Shown in pieces: positions 10,011 through 18,414 of a stretch of DNA of 64,000 bases. Made by a program: the position numbers and the translations under genes. The notes below the pieces were generated by a model, which saw only the letters and a program-made list of their open reading frames with translations, was not told the origin of the DNA and did not search any database. Within the stretch, counting starts at the first letter, position 1, and each line of letters starts with the position of its first letter. Source of the stretch: Agreia pratensis (GTDB lineage Bacteria > Actinomycetota > Actinomycetes > Actinomycetales > Microbacteriaceae); the NCBI RefSeq assembly GCF_900177685.1, contig NZ_FXAY01000003.1, positions 1 through 64,000 of the forward strand. The letters run 5' to 3'.

Positions 10011-10924
10011 CAGTAGCTCGCCTCCCTGCGCTGGAGGAAGCGCAGTTGGATGAATGACACGAGGATGATGACGAAGAGGTACACGACCGCGTTCGCCATC
10101 TGGTAGCCGTATTCGCCACCCTGGAAACCGCCGCGGTAGATCACCATGGCGATGGATTCGGTGCTCGTTCCCGGGCCGCCGTTCGTGAGGGCGACGATCT
10201 GATCGAAGACCTGCAGGAACGACTTGAACGACAGCACCATGTTGATGGTGAAGTAGGCGCCGATGAGCGGGAAGGTCAGCGACCAGAACCGGCGCCAGGC
10301 CGATGCTCCGTCGATGCCCGCGGCCTCGTAGATCTCGCCGGGGATGGTCTGCAGCCCCGCGAGGTAGAGGATCACGTTGAAAGCGGCCGCCTGCCAGACC
10401 GTCGTGATGACGATTCCGATCCAGGCGAAGTTCGGGTCGGCCAGGATGTTGCCCGACAGTCCCGTTATGCCGAGGCTCTCGAAGATGGCCGGGAACGAGT
10501 TGGCGAACAGATAGTTGAACACGTAGCCGATGATCAGGATGGCGAGGACATAAGGAATGAAGAACACCCCCCGGAACGCCGTCTTGAACTTGATCCGGGC
10601 GTTCAGGCCGAGGGCGATCGCCAAGGCGATCACGTTGACGAGCACGGTCGAGACGATCGCGAAGCCGAACGTGAATCCATAGGAGTTCAGCACCCGGTCG
10701 TCAAGAAAGAGATTGACGTAGTTCGACAGCCCGACCAGATCCCACGTGCCGTAGCCGGCGTAGTTCGTGAGGCTGAAGAACATGCCTGTCAGCACGGGGA
10801 TCGTGTGCAGTCCGAAGAAGATCACGACGGCGGGAACGACCATCCAGAAGAAGGCTCTGGGGGTGCGTCCGGTGCGGCGGGGCGTGGCCGTCCGGCGGGG
10901 GGTGGATGCGACGGGCGCGGTCAT
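10010..10924 (-). CDS. Sugar ABC transporter permease, MalF type
   Basis: A 304-residue CUT1-type permease with six predicted membrane helices and the EAA loop EIYEAAGIDGASAWRRFWS. A long low-complexity basic N-terminus precedes TM1 (FFWMVVPAVVIFFG). The ATG at 10924 overlaps the stop of the binding-protein gene (ATGA), which decides this start over an upstream in-frame one. Together with the MalG-type protein it forms the transmembrane channel of the importer. Confidence 0.94.
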   Translation of the reverse strand: MTAPVASTPRRTATPRRTGRTPRAFFWMVVPAVVIFFGLHTIPVLTGMFFSLTNYAGYGTWDLVGLSNYVNLFLDDRVLNSYGFTFGFAIVSTVLVNVIALAIALGLNARIKFKTAFRGVFFIPYVLAILIIGYVFNYLFANSFPAIFESLGITGLSGNILADPNFAWIGIVITTVWQAAAFNVILYLAGLQTIPGEIYEAAGIDGASAWRRFWSLTFPLIGAYFTINMVLSFKSFLQVFDQIVALTNGGPGTSTESIAMVIYRGGFQGGEYGYQMANAVVYLFVIILVSFIQLRFLQRREASY

Positions 10925-12246
10925 GACTTTCCCTTTCGCGCGGTCGCAGTGCGGGCCGCGACCTTGCTCCACTCGGAGTCCAGATCAGACAGGAATGCGT
11001 CGGCATCACCCGTGAGAACCAGGCTCTGCAACATGTTCACCAGCGGGATCGATGCAGGAATCTGGTGATCGATGAATCCGATGATGCGGCCGTCGCTGAA
11101 GTACGGCTCGAGGCCCGCGAGCGCAGGGTCGGAGTTCGGCACGGCGTTCTTCAGGGGCGAGAACGTGCTCTGCGCCTCAGAGTAGGACTGCACGACCTCG
11201 GGAGACATGAGGTAGTCCACGAAGCGTTGAGCTTCTGCTCGGTGCGGGGTGTCCCTGCCGATCGAGAGGCCCACGTCGACTCCCGAGACAACGACGCGGG
11301 AGTCGGGGTCGTTGGTGACGGGGTACGGGAACGAGGCGATCTGGGCATCCGGATTCGTGGTTCTGATGGCCGGGATCGCATAGGAGCCCTGCAGATACAT
11401 TGCGGACTCGCCGTCGCCGAATGCCTTGTTGCCCGCGTTGTAGTCGCGGCTGGCGAAGTCGTCCTGGCAGAAGCTGTAGAGCTCCACCTCCTTCTTCGCC
11501 GCGTCGTGGAAGTCTTTCGAGAACGACACGGTGTCGAGGTCGGATCCTTCGGAACGCAGATTGTCGAAGAAGCCGTCGGGCATCAGCGTTCCGCCCAGGT
11601 TGACGAAGGCTGGAGCGGCTGTCCAAGCGTCTTTCATCGTGCAATAGAACGGCGAGATGCCGTTGTCTTTGAACGTCTGCGCGGCAGCGAGCAGCTCGTC
11701 CCAGGTCGTGGGAACGTCGACGCCGTTCTCGGCGAAGATCTGCGGGTTGTACAGGATGCCCGAGGCATTGCTGGCGAAGGGGAGCGCGTTTATCTCGGCG
11801 CCCTGGCCCTGGTCGCAGCTGCCGAGATCCTGAACGATCTTCTGCACGGCGGGGTTCACGGTGGCGGCCGGAGCCTCGTCGCTCAGATCGGCGAAGACGC
11901 AGGCCCGAGCCAGCTCGGCGAAGTTGCCGCTCACATTCAGGGTGAGCACATCGGGCACCTTGTTCTTGACCAGAAGCGTGCGAATCGCGGTGTCGGGATC
12001 GGGAACCGAGTTCTGCACCACGCGGATGTCAGGGTTCTTGGCTTCGAAGTCGTCGATGAGCGACGCGAACTCCTTGACCGCCTCGGGCTTGAACTGGAAG
12101 AAGTCGAGGGTGACGACCTTGTCGTCGCCGCTCGAGCATGCAACCAGGGCCGAACTCGCGATCACGAGCCCGATTCCCGCGGCAAGTGCCCGTCGTATCT
12201 GGCGTCCGTTCCGCCTTGCGGAACGGACTTGGGGTGGTTGAAACAC
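10921..12246 (-). CDS. ABC transporter sugar-binding lipoprotein
   Basis: A 441-residue extracellular solute-binding protein (family 1). The N-terminus has a basic region, a hydrophobic stretch and the lipobox ALVAC at residues 32-36, so it is predicted to be lipid-anchored outside the membrane. Family features include KVPDVLTLNVSGN, PFASNASGILYNPQIF and the hinge-region YSFCQDD. The start is GTG at 12246 with an AAGGAGG ribosome site seven bases upstream. It captures the sugar for the two downstream permeases. Its location directly after an alpha-galactosidase suggests raffinose, melibiose, stachyose or a related alpha-galactoside. Confidence 0.93.
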   Translation of the reverse strand: MFQPPQVRSARRNGRQIRRALAAGIGLVIASSALVACSSGDDKVVTLDFFQFKPEAVKEFASLIDDFEAKNPDIRVVQNSVPDPDTAIRTLLVKNKVPDVLTLNVSGNFAELARACVFADLSDEAPAATVNPAVQKIVQDLGSCDQGQGAEINALPFASNASGILYNPQIFAENGVDVPTTWDELLAAAQTFKDNGISPFYCTMKDAWTAAPAFVNLGGTLMPDGFFDNLRSEGSDLDTVSFSKDFHDAAKKEVELYSFCQDDFASRDYNAGNKAFGDGESAMYLQGSYAIPAIRTTNPDAQIASFPYPVTNDPDSRVVVSGVDVGLSIGRDTPHRAEAQRFVDYLMSPEVVQSYSEAQSTFSPLKNAVPNSDPALAGLEPYFSDGRIIGFIDHQIPASIPLVNMLQSLVLTGDADAFLSDLDSEWSKVAARTATARKGKS

Positions 12247-12285
12247 GAAAACGCCTCCTTGCGTCGTGCGGAACGCGGTCTGGGG

Positions 12286-14433
12286 TCAGATCGCGACGAT
12301 GTCGATCAGCCGGAGCTGTTCGGGAAAGAGAACGGGCGCCTGGATGCCCATGGTGCGAAGTGCCCGGCCTGTCAGGTGCACGGGGTGCTCCGTCCAGGCC
12401 AGCGGTGATTGTCCTGGGCCCTCGAGTGGCGTCGTCGGCGAGGCCAGCGATACCCGGTACACCCGATCGTCGTCGAGCGCAGGAAAGGTGATCGCGCCCG
12501 GCGGGTAGCTCGTGCTGGTTGTCACCTGCGTGTAGGCGAAGAGGGCCTGTTCTCGGTCGTGTGAGACGACGCCGCGCAGGTCTGCCGACTCGTCGGGCAG
12601 ATCAGCGTAGACCGCGCGCCCCCTGTGGGACAGCTCGCGAATGCGCTTGTGGGCGTCGACCCACGCTGCGAGCTCATCGAGTTCCGCATCGTCGAGTCGG
12701 GAGATGTCCCACTCGATGCCGAAATGACCGGGGAGTGCCACGCCGGCGCGCAGCGCCAGCTCGTGCCGTCGCCCGGTCGAGTGCGACCACGGGCCGCCGA
12801 TATGGGCTCCCATGAGCTCATAGGGAACGACGATGTTGGTGTACTTCTGAATCGTCAGGCGTTCGATCGGATCGATGCAGTCGCTCGTCCAGATACGGTC
12901 GGTGTGGGAGAGGATACCCAGGTCGACCCTGGCGCCTCCCGACGCGCAGCTCTCGATCTCGAGCTCAGGATGCCGAGCCTTCAGCTCATCGAGGAGCCTG
13001 TAGAGGGCGAGAACGTTGTTGTGCACTGCGGCTCTTGCAGTGGCGGAACTCCCCGCCTCGAGCAGATCGCGATTGTGGTCCCATTTGAGGTAGGCGATGT
13101 CGTACGCACGAAGAAGCGCGTCGAGCCGCTCGAGCAAGTACTCGTAGACGGCGCCGTTCGAGAGGTCGAGCACCTGCTGCTGACGGCCCTCGAGCGGCAG
13201 ATGACCACCTGCCTGCAGGATCCAGTCGGGGTGAGCGCGGGCGAGCTCAGAATCGGCGTTGACCATCTCGGGCTCTACCCACAGACCGAACTGCATGCCG
13301 AGTGCGGTGACATGGTCGACGATCGGGGTGAGCCCACGGGGCCACATGTCGTCGTCGACGAACCAGTCGCCGAGCCCGGCTGTGTCGTCGCGTCTGCCGC
13401 GGAACCAGCCGTCGTCGAGAACAAAGCGTTCCACTCCCACCCGGGCGCCTGCATCGGCAAGCCGTGTCAGTCGCTCGAGGTCATGGTCGAAGTACACGGC
13501 TTCCCAGGTGTTGAGGGTCACCGGCCGCGACGATGCAGGATGATTCGGCCGCGCTCGCACCGATTCGTGGAACCGGGCCGAGACCGCCGTGAGACCGTCG
13601 CCCCACGAGCCCATCGCATCCGGGGTCGTGTACCTGTCGCCGGGGCCGAGAATCAGCTCGCCCGGCGCCAGCAATTCGCCCGCCTGCAGGAGCCCATGCG
13701 CGGCAACCGTTCGTTCCGCCGCCACGCGCTGGTTACCGCTCCAGGCGAGGTGCACTGCGTGCACGAGGCCCTGTTCGAAACCGAACCCAGGTGTGCCGGC
13801 GGCGAGGAACAGGGTGGAGTCTGCTCCAGGACGGCCGCGACGACTGTCTCGAACGTGTCGCCCGGTGGTGAATCCGTGTCGCTGGGGCGAGCGCTCGCGG
13901 AGGTGGCGACCCGTCGTATCGAGCAACTCACGAGCGGACTGCGGCACAGGGAAGGTCGCGAGCAACTGCTGCAGTTCGTAGTCCGTCGTTCCGATATTGG
14001 TGAGGGTGTGCTGCTGGTGCAGCAGGCCCGCATCGTCGAGTGTCAGGGTCGTCTGGAGTTCGAGCTGAGCGTGCTCGTCGACGGAGCGGAGCCTCACAGA
14101 GGCCGTGTTGACATCCTCTGCGGTGCTGCCCTGCGCTTCCGCAAGGCCGAAGGAGGGGGAGAAGTCCTGCCCGCTGCGCGAACCGACGAGGCCAGGCTCG
14201 TTCTGCCACCCTGCTGACTCGAGAGGAACGAGCGTGAGTCGAGATGGATTGTCGAGTCCTCCGGAAACCCGCTGGGGGCGAGCCGCGATGGAGATGTCGG
14301 AGAGCTGCGATTCGCTGAGTTCGCCGAGGTCTTCCCCCCAGTGGATGATCGCCGGGAACCCCGGAGCCGCGAGGTCGATGACGACGCTCGTCCCGGCTGA
14401 TCTGAGGTGAATGTTCCCATTGCGGCTCTGCAT
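12286..14433 (-). CDS. Alpha-galactosidase, GH36
   Basis: A 715-residue family GH36 enzyme that releases terminal alpha-linked galactose. The catalytic nucleophile Asp lies in YLKWDHNRDL and the acid/base Asp in RIWTSDCIDPIER; the barrel signature FVLDDGWFRGRRDDT and FGLWVEPEMVN are also present. Length matches the approximately 700-residue class. No signal peptide is seen, so it works inside the cell on imported sugar. It is the first gene of a five-gene leftward operon (GH36, binding protein, two permeases, GH13), with 39 bases before the next start. Control is probably by the divergent ROK repressor. Confidence 0.94.
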   Translation of the reverse strand: MQSRNGNIHLRSAGTSVVIDLAAPGFPAIIHWGEDLGELSESQLSDISIAARPQRVSGGLDNPSRLTLVPLESAGWQNEPGLVGSRSGQDFSPSFGLAEAQGSTAEDVNTASVRLRSVDEHAQLELQTTLTLDDAGLLHQQHTLTNIGTTDYELQQLLATFPVPQSARELLDTTGRHLRERSPQRHGFTTGRHVRDSRRGRPGADSTLFLAAGTPGFGFEQGLVHAVHLAWSGNQRVAAERTVAAHGLLQAGELLAPGELILGPGDRYTTPDAMGSWGDGLTAVSARFHESVRARPNHPASSRPVTLNTWEAVYFDHDLERLTRLADAGARVGVERFVLDDGWFRGRRDDTAGLGDWFVDDDMWPRGLTPIVDHVTALGMQFGLWVEPEMVNADSELARAHPDWILQAGGHLPLEGRQQQVLDLSNGAVYEYLLERLDALLRAYDIAYLKWDHNRDLLEAGSSATARAAVHNNVLALYRLLDELKARHPELEIESCASGGARVDLGILSHTDRIWTSDCIDPIERLTIQKYTNIVVPYELMGAHIGGPWSHSTGRRHELALRAGVALPGHFGIEWDISRLDDAELDELAAWVDAHKRIRELSHRGRAVYADLPDESADLRGVVSHDREQALFAYTQVTTSTSYPPGAITFPALDDDRVYRVSLASPTTPLEGPGQSPLAWTEHPVHLTGRALRTMGIQAPVLFPEQLRLIDIVAI

Positions 14434-14539
14434 GGATAATTTCTATCGCGAAACTAATTACTCTGTCAACTCTTGGTTTCCAGCACGAAATGCGTGTTTC
14501 ACTCGCTAAACAACACTCGTTAGTTGATAATCGAAACAA
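14434..14539. promoter_or_regulatory. Divergent promoter/operator region of the alpha-galactoside locus
   Basis: This AT-rich 106-bp gap sits between the GH36 gene and the ROK regulator. It contains related, partly symmetric elements: TTTCTATCGCGAAACTAATTA (start at 14440; first 20 bases count), TTTCACTCGCTAAACAAC near 14498-14515, and GTTAGTTGATAATCGAAAC ending at 14537. The shared pieces are TTTC, CG, AAAC and TTAGTT in opposite orientations. They are plausible binding sites for the ROK repressor, which could silence both directions. This is inference; no consensus was computed. Confidence 0.45.
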
Positions 14540-15685
14540 ATGTCTGACACTTTTCGTGACACCGTCACCCGCGATCCCGGGCGTGAACTCGCCCGTGAGG
14601 TCTTGATTCATGGGCCGATCGCCCGCGGAGAGCTGGGGCGCAGACTGGGGCTGTCTCCTGCGAGCCTGACTCGTCTGAGTCGTCCGTTCCTCGACCACGG
14701 CATCCTCGTCGAGGCTCAGGAGAGGCAGGACGGCGTCGTCGGCAGGCCGGTCAAGCCGCTCGACGTTCGCGTCGATGCGCAACGGATGCTCGGGGTCAAG
14801 ATCACCGGGGAGCGCGTGTTCGGCGTGGTGACCGATCTGCGCGCCACCGTCGGGGTGTCGGCTGCAGCGCCGTTGGCCGCACACGGTGTCGACGACGTAC
14901 TCGACAGCATTCAGCAGGTGATGGATGCGCTGGATGCCCATGACGTGGCGGCGATCGGGGCGAGTGTCGGCGGAAAAGTCACCGGCTCATCTCTCGTCGT
15001 TCGGGCTCCCTTTCTCGACTGGCACGACATCGATCTCGGTACCGCCATCGAGGATCGTTTCGGCAGGCCCGCGACCGTCGAGAATGACGTCGTCGCCCTC
15101 ACCGCCGCCGAGCAGTGGTTCGGTCACGCTCGAGGCATAGACAACTTCTCCGTGGTCACCATCGGCGCGGGCGTCGGCTATGGGCTCGTCGTGCACGGAC
15201 GTCAGGTGATCTCGTCGGATACAGGCCTCGGCCTCGGTGGGCATTTTCCGCTCGACCCCACCGGACCGCTCTGCGCCGATGGCCATCGCGGATGCTCCTC
15301 GGCGATGCTGTCTATCCCGAGCATGTGCGCCAGCGCCGGCGTCGGACTCGGGCGTGCGGTCGACTACGACGAGCTTCTCGCGCTCGCGGCCGAGGGCAAT
15401 GCCGTGGCTCGCCAGGTCGTCGACACCTCCGGCCGTGCTCTGGGGCGGCTCATTGCTGCCAGCGCCAACCTGGCCATGGTCGAGACAGTTGTGCTGTCGG
15501 GCGAGGGGATCGGGCTGCTCGACGTGGCAGAAGACGCGGTGCGTGCCGCGGTGCAGGCCGATCGCGATCCCGACGCGCTCCCCGTGGACATCAGGCCGAC
15601 CGACTCCGACTTCACCGCGTGGGCCCGAGGCGCCGCTGCGGTCGCGATTCAATCGGGCTTCGGCCTCATTCCGAGCGCTGCATAG
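14540..15685 (+). CDS. ROK-family transcriptional repressor
   Basis: A 381-residue regulator with an N-terminal winged helix-turn-helix (residues 15-60, GPIARGELGRRLGLSPASLT) and a sugar-kinase-like ROK domain. The domain contains GASVGGKVTG, the ATP/sugar-site segment VTIGAGVGYGLV and the block GHFPLDPTGPLCADGHRGC. In classical ROK proteins this block is a zinc motif CxCGxxGC; here the second Cys is Asp, so the canonical zinc site is altered. No ribosome site is visible before the ATG, so the message may be leaderless or the start may lie elsewhere. It probably senses an alpha-galactoside product and controls the divergent operon. Confidence 0.9.
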   Translation: MSDTFRDTVTRDPGRELAREVLIHGPIARGELGRRLGLSPASLTRLSRPFLDHGILVEAQERQDGVVGRPVKPLDVRVDAQRMLGVKITGERVFGVVTDLRATVGVSAAAPLAAHGVDDVLDSIQQVMDALDAHDVAAIGASVGGKVTGSSLVVRAPFLDWHDIDLGTAIEDRFGRPATVENDVVALTAAEQWFGHARGIDNFSVVTIGAGVGYGLVVHGRQVISSDTGLGLGGHFPLDPTGPLCADGHRGCSSAMLSIPSMCASAGVGLGRAVDYDELLALAAEGNAVARQVVDTSGRALGRLIAASANLAMVETVVLSGEGIGLLDVAEDAVRAAVQADRDPDALPVDIRPTDSDFTAWARGAAAVAIQSGFGLIPSAA

Positions 15686-15703
15686 CTTCGCTAGGGTGAG
15701 GGC

Positions 15704-16540
15704 ATGATCTCCCCGTCTCAGCAGGTTTCGGCAGCGGGCGATGGCCTTGGCGTCGCCGTCGCGCAGTTCGCTCCGGGCGCTGATACGGCAGAGAATCTCG
15801 CTACGATCACCCGGCTGGCCGAGCGGGCGGTCTCGCGCGGCGCATCCCTCGTCGTCTTTCCCGAATACTCGTCGTATTTCTCAGAGCCGTTCGGTGAGGG
15901 TTTTCTCGACAATGCCGAGCCGATCGATGGAGAGTTCGTCACACGGCTGGCGGACGTGTCTCACAGGCTGCAGATCCACATCGTCGCGGGCATGATCGAG
16001 ACGGCGGCTCGACACGATCGATTCTCCAACACGGTCGTCGCCGTCTCGCCCCAGGGCGCGGTCGTAGCCGCGTATCGCAAGCTGCATCTCTACGATGCTT
16101 TCGGTTCGCGCGAGAGCGACTTCGTAGAACCCGGCAGCATCGCCGCTCCCGAGACATTCGAGGTCGGCGACTTCACCGTCGGTCTGCAGACCTGCTACGA
16201 CATCCGCTTTCCCGAGATGACCCGACGGCTGGTCGATGCGGGTGCCGATCTCGTTCTCGTTCCCGCGGAGTGGGTGAGGGGCGTGCTGAAGGAGCACCAC
16301 TGGCGCACCCTCGTCACCGCACGGGCACTCGAGAACACCATCTACGTCGCCGCTGCTGATCACACTCCGCCCGTCGGTGTCGGGGCCAGTCTTGTCGTCG
16401 ATCCGATGGGTGTGGCGGTTGCCTCGCTCGCTGAGAATGAGGACGTCGCCGTGGCGTGGATCACCCGGACTCGGGTCGACGATGTTCGACTCGTCAATCC
16501 GGCGCTAGCCCTGCGACGCTTCGGCATCCACGAACTCTAG
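15704..16540 (+). CDS. Carbon-nitrogen hydrolase (nitrilase superfamily), omega-amidase/Nit2-like
   Basis: A 278-residue hydrolase. The Glu-Lys-Cys catalytic triad is visible: Glu in VVFPEYSSYF, Lys in YRKLHLYDAF and Cys in LQTCYDIRFPE. These sequences resemble the omega-amidase and deaminated-glutathione amidase branch, which remove the side amide from 2-oxo acids such as 2-oxoglutaramate. The neighbour on the opposite strand is an aminotransferase of the glutamine-transaminase/methionine-aminotransferase type, supporting a transaminase plus omega-amidase partnership. It starts 18 bases after the ROK gene but is probably functionally separate from it. Confidence 0.85.
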   Translation: MISPSQQVSAAGDGLGVAVAQFAPGADTAENLATITRLAERAVSRGASLVVFPEYSSYFSEPFGEGFLDNAEPIDGEFVTRLADVSHRLQIHIVAGMIETAARHDRFSNTVVAVSPQGAVVAAYRKLHLYDAFGSRESDFVEPGSIAAPETFEVGDFTVGLQTCYDIRFPEMTRRLVDAGADLVLVPAEWVRGVLKEHHWRTLVTARALENTIYVAAADHTPPVGVGASLVVDPMGVAVASLAENEDVAVAWITRTRVDDVRLVNPALALRRFGIHEL

Positions 16541-16566
16541 AGGCGCGCACTCGCGGAGGTCGAGCG

Positions 16567-17772
16567 TCAGCGTCCGAGGCGGCCGAGCTGCGCCGAAGCG
16601 CGCTCGAGCACCTCGACCTTCTTGCAGTATGCGAAGCGAACGAGTGACGCGTATTCACGCCCGAGCTGCTCTGTACAGAATGCGCTGATCGGAATACCGA
16701 CCACGCCGGCCAATTCGGGAAGCTGCCGACAGAGCGTCGCGACGTCGGGATACCCGAGTGGCGCGGCATCAGCGACGACGAAGTATCCGGCCTGTGGCGT
16801 GAAGATATCGAAGCCCGCCTTGGCGAGTCCCGCCGAGAGGATGTCGCGCTTCGATTGCAACGTGCGGGCGATGTGCTCGAAGAACTCGTCGGGCAGCCCG
16901 AGTCCGACCGCGATCGCCGGCTGGAATGGAGCGCCGTTCACGAAGGTCAAGAATTGCTTCACGGCGAGGATGGCGGTGACGATCTCGTGCGGTGCCGTCA
17001 ACCAGCCGATCTTCCAGCCCGTGGTGTTGAACGTCTTGCCCCCCGACGAGATCGTGACCGTGCGCTCCCGTGCGCCCGGCAGAGTCGCGACGGGGACGTG
17101 CTGCACGCCGAAGGTCAGGTGCTCGTACACCTCATCGGTCACGATGATCGCGTCGTGTTTGTGGGCGAGATCGACGATCAACTCGAGGGTCTCGCGTGGG
17201 AGCACGGTGCCCGTGGGGTTGTGCGGGTTGTTGATCAGGATGACTCGGGTGCGGTCGGTCACGGCCGCACGCAACTCGTCGTGGTCAGGCAGAAATGCGG
17301 GGAGGCGGAGGGGCACAGTGCGATGGATGCCGCGGGCCAGGGCGATCACGGCCCCGTACGCATCGTAGAAGGGCTCGAGGGTGACCACCTCGTCACCATC
17401 GTCGACAAGGGCGAGCAACGTGGCCGCGAGAGCCTCAGTGGCGCCCGCGGTTACGAGCACCTCGCGGTCGGCGTCAACCTCGAGCCCGTAGAACCGCTTC
17501 TGGTGGGCGGCAATCGCGTCGCGCAGAACGGGCATTCCGAGTCCGGGCGGGTACTGGTTCAGTCCATCGCTGATGGCCTGACGTGCCGCATCGAGAATCT
17601 CGGCGGGGCCGTCTTCGTCAGGAAATCCCTGCCCGAGGTTGATGGCGCCGGTCGCCGAGGCGAGGGCGCTCATCTCGGCGAAGATCGTGGAGCGGATGGA
17701 TCCGTCGGGCGAGAGAAGCCCTGCGCCGCGCGCTGTGCGCAGCCAGGAACCGGAGATAGTCACGAAGACCAA
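16567..17772 (-). CDS. PLP-dependent class I/II aminotransferase (KAT/methionine aminotransferase-like)
   Basis: A fold-type I aminotransferase of about 401 residues. Key parts are INLGQGFPDEDGP near the N-terminus, NNPHNPTGTVL, TDEVYEHL, and SSGGKTFNTTGWKIGW holding the PLP Lys. These match the YbdL/kynurenine-aminotransferase group that uses methionine, glutamine or aromatic amino acids; some actinobacterial members are annotated as N-succinyldiaminopimelate aminotransferase (DapC), which cannot be excluded. The start is uncertain: a TTG at 17772 sits five bases after GGAGG, and a GTG lies three codons further in. It converges on the nitrilase gene with 26 bases between them. Confidence 0.88.
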   Translation of the reverse strand: MVFVTISGSWLRTARGAGLLSPDGSIRSTIFAEMSALASATGAINLGQGFPDEDGPAEILDAARQAISDGLNQYPPGLGMPVLRDAIAAHQKRFYGLEVDADREVLVTAGATEALAATLLALVDDGDEVVTLEPFYDAYGAVIALARGIHRTVPLRLPAFLPDHDELRAAVTDRTRVILINNPHNPTGTVLPRETLELIVDLAHKHDAIIVTDEVYEHLTFGVQHVPVATLPGARERTVTISSGGKTFNTTGWKIGWLTAPHEIVTAILAVKQFLTFVNGAPFQPAIAVGLGLPDEFFEHIARTLQSKRDILSAGLAKAGFDIFTPQAGYFVVADAAPLGYPDVATLCRQLPELAGVVGIPISAFCTEQLGREYASLVRFAYCKKVEVLERASAQLGRLGR

Positions 17773-17838
17773 ACCTACCTCCAGCTTTCATGTGGATAAC
17801 TTTTCCCGTCATCTGCCGACATCCTTTACGGTGTACCC

Positions 17839-18414
17839 ATGTTCGGTCAGAAACGCGCCGCGTCAGGAGTTTCGAGAGCTCTGATATTGCTTTCTGTTGG
17901 CCTTCTGTTGACGGGTTGCAGTGAGAGTCACCCCGAGGTGTCCAATTCAACTAGCCCTCCGCCCGCTCAAGCTACCGGCCAATCAGACCAGGAGATTTAC
18001 GAGTCGCTGATGGCGAGTTACGAGGCGTATCTCAAGATTGCTGACCAGATTCTGGCGGACGGTGGTAGTTCGCCCAACAGAATTGAGTCAGTGTCGACCT
18101 CAGCCTATGCACAAGATTTCAAGACGGACGCCGCGGAATACGCCACTGCCGGACTGCGGTCCGTGGGATCAACGGCGGTGAAAACCGCAAGTCTTCAAGG
18201 GTGGTCCCAGGATAAGAACGGCTTCAAAGTAACAGCGTACGTTTGTGAGGATGTCACCGGCGTGGATGTCGTCAATAGTGAAAGTGTTTCCGTGGTCTCT
18301 CCCGATCGAGACCCGACCACACCTTACGAAGTCTCTTTCGAAGGCGGCACACTTACTCGACTGCTCGTTACTGCGCGAGAGCTTTGGAGCGGAGTAGATT
18401 TTTGCGACGAATAG
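17839..18414 (+). CDS. Putative lipoprotein of unknown function
   Basis: A 191-residue protein with a clear lipoprotein signal: basic start MFGQKRAASGVSR, hydrophobic segment and lipobox LLTGC at residues 23-27. A Ser/Pro/Thr-rich linker follows. The rest is a small soluble domain with two Cys (VCEDVTG and the end VDFCDE) that could pair. I recall similar lipoproteins beside PKD-like secreted proteins in Microbacteriaceae, as here. Base composition is lower in GC than the neighbours. The downstream gene overlaps its end, so they are probably co-expressed. No function is assigned. Confidence 0.75.
   Translation: MFGQKRAASGVSRALILLSVGLLLTGCSESHPEVSNSTSPPPAQATGQSDQEIYESLMASYEAYLKIADQILADGGSSPNRIESVSTSAYAQDFKTDAAEYATAGLRSVGSTAVKTASLQGWSQDKNGFKVTAYVCEDVTGVDVVNSESVSVVSPDRDPTTPYEVSFEGGTLTRLLVTARELWSGVDFCDE

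Noticed and set aside
12625-14217. 530-codon frame antisense to the GH36 gene
   Set aside because: GH36 catalytic motifs lie on the minus strand; the mirror frame has none.
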